Assembly (NCBI GenBank): GCA_002449265.1
Contig: DKCV01000021.1
Coordinates: 1-64,000, forward strand
From: Caryophanales bacterium UBA6865
Lineage (GTDB): Bacteria; Bacillota_I; Bacilli_A; RFN20; CAG-826
Length of the DNA stretch: 64,000 bases
Direction: 5' to 3'
The notes below the pieces were generated by a model that was not told where the DNA came from, did not search any database, and was given only the letters and a program-made list of their open reading frames with translations. The stretch's first letter is position 1. Every line of letters begins with the position of its first letter. This document shows, piece by piece, positions 31,948 to 39,687 of the stretch. The translations under genes and the position numbers were made by a program.

Positions 31948-34158
31948 ATGAAAAAAACATTCGAACTCGACTTTGAAGGAAGAAAAATCATCGTCGAGAC
32001 CGGAGAGATCGCTAAACAAGCCGATGGTGCGACCTTCATCCGCTTCGGAGACACTGTCGTTCTATCGACCGCTTGCTGCTCCGACAATCCAAAAGAAGGG
32101 GATTTCTTCCCTCTTACCGTCGACTACATCGAAAAACAATACGCAATCGGAAAGATTCCGCAATCTTTCCTACGTCGAGAAGGTAGACCAGACGAACACG
32201 GCATCTTAAGTGCCCGTCTTATCGACCGTCCGATTCGCCCTTTATTCGCCGAAGGCTTCCGCAATGAAGTCCAACTCGTCAATACGGTGATGAGCTGCGA
32301 CCCAGACTATTCTCCAGAGATGACCGCGATGCTTGGCTCTTCGTTAGCCCTTTGCATCAGCGATATTCCTTTTGACGGCCCTGTGGCTGGAGTCATCGTT
32401 GGGCGTGTTGATGGAAAATTCATTATCGATCCAACCGTTGAAGAAAAAGAAAAGAGCGACATCAATTTGACTGTCGCAGGCACCAAAGACGCCATCATGA
32501 TGGTAGAAGCGGGTGCTAAAGAAGTTCCGGAAGAAGAGATGCTTGATGCCATTATGTTTGGACATGAAGCCATCAAAAAACTTTGCGCTTTCCAAGAATC
32601 GATTATCAAAGAAATCGGTCGCGAAAAACGTCAAATCGATCTTTACGCGCCAGACCCAGAAGTAAAAAAAGACATCGAAAGCCGCATTGGCGAAAGAATG
32701 GTCAAAGCGATTTCTATCTTTGACAAGCTTGAACGTCAAGACGCAATCGATGCTTTAAAGAACGAAATTCTTGAAGACTATGATTCCCGCAAATACGAGA
32801 ATGAAAAAGTCCACATGAAGACCATGATGATGGTTAATGACATCCTCGAACAAATGGTCGCCAATGAAGTTCGCCGTCTTATCACCGAAGAAAAGATTCG
32901 TCCTGATGGAAGAAAAGTGGATGAAATTCGTCCGTTAAATGCCCAAATCGATTTACTTCCTCGCGCCCATGGTAGCGCGATGTTTACCCGCGGACAAACC
33001 CAAGTCATTTCCACAACGACTTTAGGGCCGCTTAGCGATGCTCAACTTATCGACAATCTCACCGGTGAATCCGAGAAGAGATTCATGCATCAATACAATT
33101 TCCCACCATATAGCGTTGGTGAAATCGGTCGTATTGGAACCCCAGGTCGTAGAGAAATCGGACATGGTGCATTAGGAGAAAGAGCTCTTTCTTATGTTTT
33201 GCCAAGTGTCGAAGAATTCCCATACACCATTCGGACGGTCGCGGATGTTGTTGAATCCAATGGTTCTAGCTCCCAAGCTTCGATTTGCGCTGGATGCATG
33301 AGCTTAATGGCGGCTGGTGTTCCGATCAAAGGGATTGTAAGTGGGATTGCCATGGGTTTGATTTCTAGTGGCCCATTCGATGGGAGACATCCTTATACCA
33401 TCCTTACCGACATTCAAGGTTTAGAAGATCACTTCGGAGATATGGACTTCAAGTGCGCAGGCACCGAAAAAGGCTTAACCGCCCTTCAAATGGATATCAA
33501 GATTCATGGCGTTACCCGCGAAGTTTTAAGCGAAGCTCTCGCACAAGCCAATAAAGCTCGCGCTGAGATTCGCGAAGTCCTGAAAGAGGCAATTCCTGAA
33601 CCTCGTAAAGATGTCAGCAAATACGCGCCAAAGATGGTTCACTTCACCATTGATCCAGATAAAATTAGGGATGTTATCGGGACAGGCGGAAAAGTCATTA
33701 ATGACATCATTGCCCAATGCGATAATGTCAAGATTGATGTTGAAGATAGTGGCGATGTCACCATCTATCACGTTAATCGCGACATGATTAATAAAGCGAA
33801 AGAGATGATTGAAAACATCGTTCGCGAAGCAAAGGTCGGCGAAATTTATGAAGGCACGGTGACCCGCGTTGAGAATTATGGGGCCTTCGTGAATCTATTC
33901 GGTGATACCGATGGATTATGCCATGTGTCTCGCCTTGATTGGAAATACGTGGAAGATGCGACTAAAGCCGTCAAAGTCGGTGACAAGCTCAAAGTTGTCG
34001 TCATCGGCATTGAAGATGGCAAAGTCAAAGTTTCCCATCGCGAGTTTTTGGATAAACCAGCCGATTATGTCGAGCGTCCTGAACGTCCAAATAAGTCTAA
34101 TGGATCTTTCCATGGCGGACATAGGCGCGATGACCATAGAGGCGGAAACCGTCACTAA
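31948..34158 (+). CDS. pnp: Polyribonucleotide nucleotidyltransferase (PNPase)
   Basis: Degrades RNA 3' to 5' by phosphorolysis, usually as a trimer in the degradosome. The 736 residues show two RNase PH domains (FIRFGDTVVLSTA at the start; HGSAMFTRGQTQVISTTT, GRREIGHGALGERAL and SNGSSSQASICAG in the second, active one), a KH domain with IGTGGKVINDI and a C-terminal S1 domain (GEIYEGTVTRVENYGAFVNLF). The tail is Arg/His/Asp-rich. An extended -10 TGCTAAGAT near 31909-31917 and AAGGAAAAAGG upstream serve it. The usual partner rpsO is not adjacent. Confidence 0.98.
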   Translation: MKKTFELDFEGRKIIVETGEIAKQADGATFIRFGDTVVLSTACCSDNPKEGDFFPLTVDYIEKQYAIGKIPQSFLRREGRPDEHGILSARLIDRPIRPLFAEGFRNEVQLVNTVMSCDPDYSPEMTAMLGSSLALCISDIPFDGPVAGVIVGRVDGKFIIDPTVEEKEKSDINLTVAGTKDAIMMVEAGAKEVPEEEMLDAIMFGHEAIKKLCAFQESIIKEIGREKRQIDLYAPDPEVKKDIESRIGERMVKAISIFDKLERQDAIDALKNEILEDYDSRKYENEKVHMKTMMMVNDILEQMVANEVRRLITEEKIRPDGRKVDEIRPLNAQIDLLPRAHGSAMFTRGQTQVISTTTLGPLSDAQLIDNLTGESEKRFMHQYNFPPYSVGEIGRIGTPGRREIGHGALGERALSYVLPSVEEFPYTIRTVADVVESNGSSSQASICAGCMSLMAAGVPIKGIVSGIAMGLISSGPFDGRHPYTILTDIQGLEDHFGDMDFKCAGTEKGLTALQMDIKIHGVTREVLSEALAQANKARAEIREVLKEAIPEPRKDVSKYAPKMVHFTIDPDKIRDVIGTGGKVINDIIAQCDNVKIDVEDSGDVTIYHVNRDMINKAKEMIENIVREAKVGEIYEGTVTRVENYGAFVNLFGDTDGLCHVSRLDWKYVEDATKAVKVGDKLKVVVIGIEDGKVKVSHREFLDKPADYVERPERPNKSNGSFHGGHRRDDHRGGNRH

Positions 34159-34168
34159 TTCCTAAATT

Positions 34169-34213
34169 AAAAGCGAGTTAGAGTGAAGATAGCTTCCTTC
34201 TGCTCGCTTTTTT
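34169..34213 (+). terminator. Terminator of pnp
   Basis: AAGCGAG (34171-34177) pairs with CTCGCTT (34203-34209), with an inner GAAG/CTTC stem, followed by a T-run. Confidence 0.85.
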
Positions 34214-34266
34214 CTTTCCTACGCAAAAATAGGCACGTGTTTTCGCCAATTATTACGAATTTGTGT

Positions 34267-34272
34267 TATCAT
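34267..34272 (+). promoter_or_regulatory. Extended -10 TATCAT of a predicted leaderless transcript (GlpA-like gene)
   Basis: TGT-TATCAT is followed by 8 nt and the ATG at 34281. No Shine-Dalgarno is present. Confidence 0.55.
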
Positions 34273-34280
34273 TTTAACGT

Positions 34281-35720
34281 ATGAAAGATGTAATCATTAT
34301 CGGTGCGGGTGCCGTTGGAGCTTTTATTGCTCGAAGCTTATCACGCTACCACGCTTCCGTTCTCGTTTTGGAGAAAGAAAACGATGTTTGCGACGTTACG
34401 AGCATGGCCAATAGTGCGATTGCCCATAGCGGGTATGACCCTCTTCCCAATACAAAAAAAGCAAAATTTAATGTTTTAGGGAACCGCATGATGAAAGAAG
34501 TCTGTAAGGAGCTTGATGTTCCTTTTAGTGAATGCGGAACCTTAACGGTTGCTATTGATGAAAAACAACTTCCTTTATTAAAAGAGCTTCAAGAACGCGG
34601 CTCTATTAATGATGTTCCTACAAAACTACTTACTGCCGAAGAAGTTAAGAAAATGGAACCAAACATTAATCCTCTTGTTAAAGGGGCCTTGCTTTGCCCA
34701 ACGGGAGGAGTAGTCAATCCGTTTTTATTAGTTACTCATGCACTTGAAAATGCGCTCGATAATGGTGTAGAACTTGCTTTAAATGAGGAAGTGGTTTCTA
34801 TTTGTCACACTAATGATCATTTTTTAGTGAAAACAAAAAAGCACGAATATGAAACGAAAGTCGTGATTAATGCGGCAGGCTTACATAGCGATGATATCGC
34901 AAGAATGATTGAACCAATTTCTTGGAACATTCGTCCTAGAAAAGGTGAATATTATGTTCTTGATCATTTTGTTGGTGGGCTAGTAAACCATGTTCTTTTC
35001 CCTCTTCCTAGCGAAAAAGGAAAGGGAATCCTTGTGACGATGACAACTTCTGGGAATGTGCTTATTGGGCCTAGTAGCGAATGGGTTAATGATAAAGAAG
35101 ATACTTCAACGGATACCTTGACGCTTCTTAACGTGAAAGAACAAGCCAAAAACTTGGTGCCTTTGATTCCTTTCGGGGAACAAATTCGCGTTTATAGTGG
35201 GCTTAGAGCGACGCCTTCTACTCATGATTTTATTATTGAACCGAGCAAAAAATATCCTAGTTTCATCAATGTTGCGGGTATCGAAAGCCCAGGCTTAGTC
35301 TCTAGTCCAGCAATCGGGGAATACGTTAGCGAAGAGCTTGTTAAAAAAGTATTGCCTCTAGAAGAAAAAAGCGACTATCAAAAAGCGGTGAAGCCTTACT
35401 TTAGACCACAATACATGAGTATTGAGAATCGCAATAAATTAATTCAAGAAAATCCTCATTTCGGAAAACTTATTTGTAACTGCGAAAAAGTATCCTTAGG
35501 AGAAATTGAGGATGTTCTTTCTAGAAGCGTCCCCACTAATAGCATCAAAGCTTTAAAGAAAAGGACACGCGCTGGGTTTGGAAAATGCCAAGGCGGATTT
35601 TGTCAGCCGCTCGTTTTAGAGATTTTAGCCAAACGCAAAGGCATTTCTCCTTTAGAAGTTCTTTATGATGGAGAGGGAAGCGAAATTCTCCTTAGGGAAG
35701 TCAAAAAGGAGGCAAAATAA
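34281..35720 (+). CDS. GlpA-like FAD-dependent oxidoreductase with BFD-like [2Fe-2S] domain
   Basis: A 479-residue flavoprotein of the DAO/glycerol-3-phosphate dehydrogenase type. It starts with IIGAGAVGAFIARSL (FAD-binding), followed by VLEKENDVCDVTSMANSAIAHSGYD (described here by its E-K and N-S-A-I-A-H-S-G elements). The C-terminal 90 residues carry a BFD-like cluster-binding domain with CNC near residue 397 and CQGGFC near 442. This architecture matches GlpA-like subunits found with a second flavoprotein and a DUF1667 protein in Clostridia and relatives. The likely substrate is glycerol-3-phosphate or a hydroxy acid; no glycerol kinase or facilitator is here. The next gene overlaps it by 1 nt. 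Confidence 0.85.
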   Translation: MKDVIIIGAGAVGAFIARSLSRYHASVLVLEKENDVCDVTSMANSAIAHSGYDPLPNTKKAKFNVLGNRMMKEVCKELDVPFSECGTLTVAIDEKQLPLLKELQERGSINDVPTKLLTAEEVKKMEPNINPLVKGALLCPTGGVVNPFLLVTHALENALDNGVELALNEEVVSICHTNDHFLVKTKKHEYETKVVINAAGLHSDDIARMIEPISWNIRPRKGEYYVLDHFVGGLVNHVLFPLPSEKGKGILVTMTTSGNVLIGPSSEWVNDKEDTSTDTLTLLNVKEQAKNLVPLIPFGEQIRVYSGLRATPSTHDFIIEPSKKYPSFINVAGIESPGLVSSPAIGEYVSEELVKKVLPLEEKSDYQKAVKPYFRPQYMSIENRNKLIQENPHFGKLICNCEKVSLGEIEDVLSRSVPTNSIKALKKRTRAGFGKCQGGFCQPLVLEILAKRKGISPLEVLYDGEGSEILLREVKKEAK

Positions 35721-36979
35721 TGGTGAAGAAAGATTTACTCATCATTGGGGGAGGAAGCGCTGGCTTAGCGGCAGCGGTTGCCGCTTACGATGAAGGGATT
35801 CGCGATATTTTAATTTTAGAAAAGCTGCCTTTTTTAGGCGGAATCTTGAATCAATGCATCCATAATGGCTTCGGATTAACGGAATTCAAAGAAGAATTGA
35901 CTGGCCCAGAATTTGCCGCTCGTTTTATTCAGCAAGTCGAAGATAGACATATTGATTATCGTTTAGAAAGTACGGTAACCGACATTTCAAAAAATAAAAT
36001 CGTCACCTATACGAATGAAAAAGAAGGAGCGGTTACTCTTCAAGCTAAAGCGATTATTATGGCAGCGGGATGCTATGAAAGGAATGCTGGGGCAATCGCT
36101 ATCTCTGGAACTCGTCCCTCTGGGGTACTTACGGCTGGGCAAGCACAGCTTTTTCTCAATGAATATGGCTATTTAGTGGGGAAAAGGGTTTTCGTTCTTG
36201 GCTCGGGCGATATTGGCTTAATCATGGCTAGACGCTTGACCCTAGAAGGAGCAAAGGTATTGGGCGTCGCGGAGATTTGCCCTTGGAGCAATGGGCTCAA
36301 CCGCAATATGGTGCAGTGTCTTTATGATTTTTCGATTCCTTTGTTTTTGTCGCATACCGTTAGCAAAATCATTGGGAAAAGTCGTGTCGAGGCCGTCGAA
36401 ATTAGTGAAGTCGATTCTTCATTGAAACCGATCGAAGGCACGGAAAAACGCTTCGATGTGGATACACTTATTTTGTCGATTGGCTTAATTCCGAATAATA
36501 GTTTATTGAGCAATATCGATATTCCTACGAGTAGAAGCAAAGGCGCGCTTGTCGATGAAAATTACGAGACCCCTCTAGAAGGGGTATTCAGTTGTGGGAA
36601 CGTACTTCACGTCCATGATTTAGTCGATAATGTCGTAAGCGAGGCCAAAGAAGCTGGGATTGCTGCCAGTAAATACATCCAAGGTTATTTGATTCGTAAG
36701 GAAAAACCGACGAATGTTTCTATTGGAGAAGGCATTGGATATGTAGTTCCTTCCTTGCTTGATTTTAGTAACGCTAGCGATAAAATCACCTTTAAATTTA
36801 GGGTCAGAAAACCTTCTAAAAACGTCTATATCGATTACTATAGCGGCGATAAACTCGTAAAAAGCGTTTTTAAGCCCGTGATTATCCCTAGCGAAATGGA
36901 AATTGAAAAACTTCCGAAGGAATTATTCCTAAAAGGGAACGATATTACGATTTCCTTACGTCAAAAGGAGGCAAAATAA
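35720..36979 (+). CDS. NAD(P)/FAD-dependent oxidoreductase, second subunit of the GlpA-like complex
   Basis: A 419-residue pyridine-nucleotide-disulphide-reductase-like flavoprotein. The FAD motif IIGGGSAGLAAAVAA is at residues 8-22, a second nucleotide-binding VFVLGSGDIGLIMARRL lies near 158, and the VFSCGNVLHVHDLVDNV segment closes the FAD site. No redox-active CxxC is seen, as is typical of the GlpB-like or sarcosine-oxidase-alpha-like partners in this trio. It starts on the stop of the preceding gene and overlaps the DUF1667 gene by 1 nt, so stoichiometric expression is expected. It would pass electrons from the GlpA-like subunit to NAD(P) or another carrier. Confidence 0.85.
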   Translation: MVKKDLLIIGGGSAGLAAAVAAYDEGIRDILILEKLPFLGGILNQCIHNGFGLTEFKEELTGPEFAARFIQQVEDRHIDYRLESTVTDISKNKIVTYTNEKEGAVTLQAKAIIMAAGCYERNAGAIAISGTRPSGVLTAGQAQLFLNEYGYLVGKRVFVLGSGDIGLIMARRLTLEGAKVLGVAEICPWSNGLNRNMVQCLYDFSIPLFLSHTVSKIIGKSRVEAVEISEVDSSLKPIEGTEKRFDVDTLILSIGLIPNNSLLSNIDIPTSRSKGALVDENYETPLEGVFSCGNVLHVHDLVDNVVSEAKEAGIAASKYIQGYLIRKEKPTNVSIGEGIGYVVPSLLDFSNASDKITFKFRVRKPSKNVYIDYYSGDKLVKSVFKPVIIPSEMEIEKLPKELFLKGNDITISLRQKEAK

Positions 36980-37332
36980 TGAAGACGGAACTCATATGCA
37001 TTTGTTGTCCGAGAGGGTGTCATTTGGCTGTCGATACTGATACGGATACCGTAACCGGTAATTTTTGCCCACGTGGCGCGAAATACGGCTTGCAAGAAGT
37101 GAAAAACCCGACTCGTGTTTTGACTTCCACCGTGCGAATCGAAGGGAGCGACATCCCTATGTGCCCCGTAAAAAGCGCTTCGCCAATCCCAAAAGGAAAA
37201 CTGTTCCTTGCGATGGAAGAAATTAATCAAATTCATCTTGTTGCGCCGGTTCATATTGGCGATGTCGTCAAAGAAAATTTGGCGGGTAGTGGCATTAATC
37301 TAGTCGTAACGAGAAACATGGAAAGGAAATAA
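36979..37332 (+). CDS. DUF1667 domain-containing protein
   Basis: A 117-residue protein with CICCPRGCH near the N-terminus and CPRGA and MCPVKS further on: five or six Cys in patterns resembling an Fe-S or zinc site, followed by a short C-terminal beta-rich part. DUF1667 is recurrently encoded after GlpA-like and FAD-oxidoreductase genes, so it is probably the small electron-transfer subunit, though its biochemistry is not established to my knowledge. It is the third gene of an overlapping trio and is followed 3 nt later by the phosphoesterase gene. Confidence 0.88.
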   Translation: MKTELICICCPRGCHLAVDTDTDTVTGNFCPRGAKYGLQEVKNPTRVLTSTVRIEGSDIPMCPVKSASPIPKGKLFLAMEEINQIHLVAPVHIGDVVKENLAGSGINLVVTRNMERK

Positions 37333-37335
37333 AGA

Positions 37336-37875
37336 ATGAAAATACTCGTTCTTAGCGATATCCACGGGCGTAAACTCGTGATGGAAAAAATATTGGAGAT
37401 TATCGAAAAAGAAAAGCCTGATGAATTCTTTTTGCTCGGAGATTATTTGTATAATGGCCCTCGAAATGGCGTCCCCTCCGATTATGATGGCTTAGCGGTA
37501 GCTAATATGCTTCGCCCTTTATTAAAGAAAGCGATATTTGTTAGAGGAAATTGCGACGCGGATGTCGATGAAATGGTACTAGGGACCAAATTAGCGAGAA
37601 GGGCGTCTGTTTCTTACAATGGGAGACACTGCGTTTTAGTGCATGGTGACGATACTGATCCTTTATTTTTAAATTTAAAAGAAGGGGATATCCTTTTTTC
37701 TGGGCACACGCACATTCAAGTTCTTCAAGAAAAAAACGGTATTACTTATTGCAATCCGGGTAGTCCCTCCTTCCCAAAAGGTGGGAATGAAGCGAGTTAC
37801 GCCCTCTTTGATGAGCTAGGAATTACGATTCGTAGGCTCCTAGATTCTTCGGTAATCGCTTCCATGGATTTCTAA
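37336..37875 (+). CDS. YfcE-type metallophosphoesterase
   Basis: A 179-residue calcineurin-like phosphoesterase. The metal-binding motifs are visible in order: SDIHG (residues 7-11), GDYLYNGPRN, RGNCD, VHGDD and SGHTHI, ending with NPGSPSFP. Family members hydrolyse phosphodiesters in vitro; the cellular substrate is uncertain. AAAGGAAATAAAG at the end of the DUF1667 gene acts as the ribosome site. It is transcribed with the flavoprotein trio, but a functional link is not evident. Confidence 0.93.
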   Translation: MKILVLSDIHGRKLVMEKILEIIEKEKPDEFFLLGDYLYNGPRNGVPSDYDGLAVANMLRPLLKKAIFVRGNCDADVDEMVLGTKLARRASVSYNGRHCVLVHGDDTDPLFLNLKEGDILFSGHTHIQVLQEKNGITYCNPGSPSFPKGGNEASYALFDELGITIRRLLDSSVIASMDF

Positions 37876-37952
37876 GAGGTTTCTTCTACATTTTATTTTT
37901 AATTTCTTCTATACTTAGGGAAAGTTGACTTTTCATACTTTGGAGAAACTTT

Positions 37953-39626
37953 ATGAACGATAAAATTCGTATCTTTGCCCTTGGGGGATTAGATGAAGAC
38001 GGCAAAAATTGCACGGTTGTAGAAATTAACCGCGATATTTTCGTTGTCGATTGCGGGGTGAAATATCCAGACAAAAATATGCCTGGTATTGACTATGTCA
38101 TCGCTGATTTCACTTATTTAAAAGAAAATAAGGACCGCGTAAAGGCTTATTTTTTATTGCATGGGCACGAAGACCAAATGGGGGCTTTGGCTTATTTATG
38201 GGATGATGTTCCTGCTCCGATATACGGTTCGCAAGTAACACTTACCATGTTCCGCATTTTCACGAAAAACATCGGGAAGAACCCGAATCGTTACCAGATG
38301 CAATTCGTGAAACCAACGAGCTCAATTCGCGTTGCAGGACACGAGGTTTCTTTCTTCCAAACCGCGCACAATATCGCTCAAAGTAGTGGAATCGCTATCG
38401 CGACAAGCTATGGCAATATCGTCATTACTGGTGATTTTGTGGTTGAAAATAATGCGAACAAAAATTATCTTCACGATTTACAAGCCATCGCTCGCATTAG
38501 TGAAAAACCAACGCTTGTTCTTATGAATGAATCCGTCTATGCGGGAAAAAGTGGATATACCGCTCCTAATTACAAGCTTTCTCGCCTTATCGAACGTGAC
38601 GTTAAAGACGTGGAAGGAAGATTGTTCATTGCTTTATTCAATACAAATTTCTACAACATCGATGAAGTTATTTCTTTGGCAATCGCTTCTAGAAAGAAAA
38701 TCATTCCCTATGATGAAGAAACCAAGAATACGATTGAAGCCATGCAAAGCTGCGGACAGCTAATTATCCCTAGAGAAAACTACGCTTCTATCGACGATAT
38801 CAATCGTCTTAGAGCGGTGGATGTGATGGTTTTGCTCCTTGGAAGCGGAACGAAACTCTATAACAAAATCGCTTTGCTCGCCGCTAAAGAGAACGAAAAC
38901 CGTCAAATCGTTCTTGTAAACTCGGATACCTTTATTTTTGCTTGTCCTGCGAATGACAACACCGAAATCGAAGCTACTGATGCGCTCGATGAATGCTACC
39001 GCGCCGGTTGCCACGTGATTGGCATTAAGAAGAAAGATTTCCTCAAAATGCACGCTAGCGAAGAGGATCTCAAGATGATGATTTCTTTATTCAAACCAAA
39101 ATATTACATCCCAATGAAAGGCTACTATAAAGATCTTCTTGATAACGCAGAAGTGGCTCTTTCGATGGGGATTAATTTAAATCACAGCAATGTTTTCTTG
39201 CTTGAAAACGGCTTAAGCTGGCTTTATGACGAAAAAGGCGCCCATCTACTAGATGAAAAGATTCCTCATGGCGATATCATGATTGATGGAATCGGCGTTG
39301 GAGACGTGCAAGGCGCTGTGATTATTGACCGCCAAAAGCTTGCCGAAGGCGTTGTGGTACTGTCTTTAGCGATTTCAAAATCTTCTCATCGGATTGTCGC
39401 AGGACCGGATGTTCAATTAAAAGGCCTTACGACCAATCGCGATAGCGAAATCGTCACTAGGGAATTAAGCCAAGTGTTTGTTAGTAGCGTGGAATCGCAT
39501 TTAAACGACACACATTATGATTTGGCTACGATTCGGCAAGATGTTTACGAAAAATGCTTACGCTCCATCCGTAGAGAAACCGGAAAAGAGCCTATGGTTT
39601 TGCCGTTAATCATTGAACTTGCCTAA
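37953..39626 (+). CDS. rnjB: RNase J2-like protein with degenerate metal site
   Basis: A 557-residue metallo-beta-lactamase/beta-CASP protein with full-length RNase J architecture: GGLDEDGKNCTVVE, DCGVKYPD, the beta-CASP region, and a C-terminal dimer domain ending PLIIELA. The catalytic motif reads HGHEDQ (His70-Gln75) where RNase J1 has HGHEDH, and the conserved P-V-H-G is P-M-K-G (Lys389), so two metal-ligand histidines are missing. SGHA is KMHA (His367 kept); His and Asp of AHN and TGDF remain. Such loss is typical of J2-type partners that act through J1. Location just before ftsK matches rnjB-spoIIIE in Bacillus. GGAGA precedes the ATG. Confidence 0.88.
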   Translation: MNDKIRIFALGGLDEDGKNCTVVEINRDIFVVDCGVKYPDKNMPGIDYVIADFTYLKENKDRVKAYFLLHGHEDQMGALAYLWDDVPAPIYGSQVTLTMFRIFTKNIGKNPNRYQMQFVKPTSSIRVAGHEVSFFQTAHNIAQSSGIAIATSYGNIVITGDFVVENNANKNYLHDLQAIARISEKPTLVLMNESVYAGKSGYTAPNYKLSRLIERDVKDVEGRLFIALFNTNFYNIDEVISLAIASRKKIIPYDEETKNTIEAMQSCGQLIIPRENYASIDDINRLRAVDVMVLLLGSGTKLYNKIALLAAKENENRQIVLVNSDTFIFACPANDNTEIEATDALDECYRAGCHVIGIKKKDFLKMHASEEDLKMMISLFKPKYYIPMKGYYKDLLDNAEVALSMGINLNHSNVFLLENGLSWLYDEKGAHLLDEKIPHGDIMIDGIGVGDVQGAVIIDRQKLAEGVVVLSLAISKSSHRIVAGPDVQLKGLTTNRDSEIVTRELSQVFVSSVESHLNDTHYDLATIRQDVYEKCLRSIRRETGKEPMVLPLIIELA

Positions 39627-39673
39627 GAAGAAAATTCGCTTAAAAAAGTAACATAGTCGAATCTATTTTTGCT

Positions 39674-39679
39674 TATAAT
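39674..39679 (+). promoter_or_regulatory. -10 TATAAT of a predicted leaderless transcript (ftsK)
   Basis: A perfect TATAAT, then 8 nt and the ATG at 39688. No Shine-Dalgarno is present. Confidence 0.6.
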
Positions 39680-39687
39680 ATTGTGCG

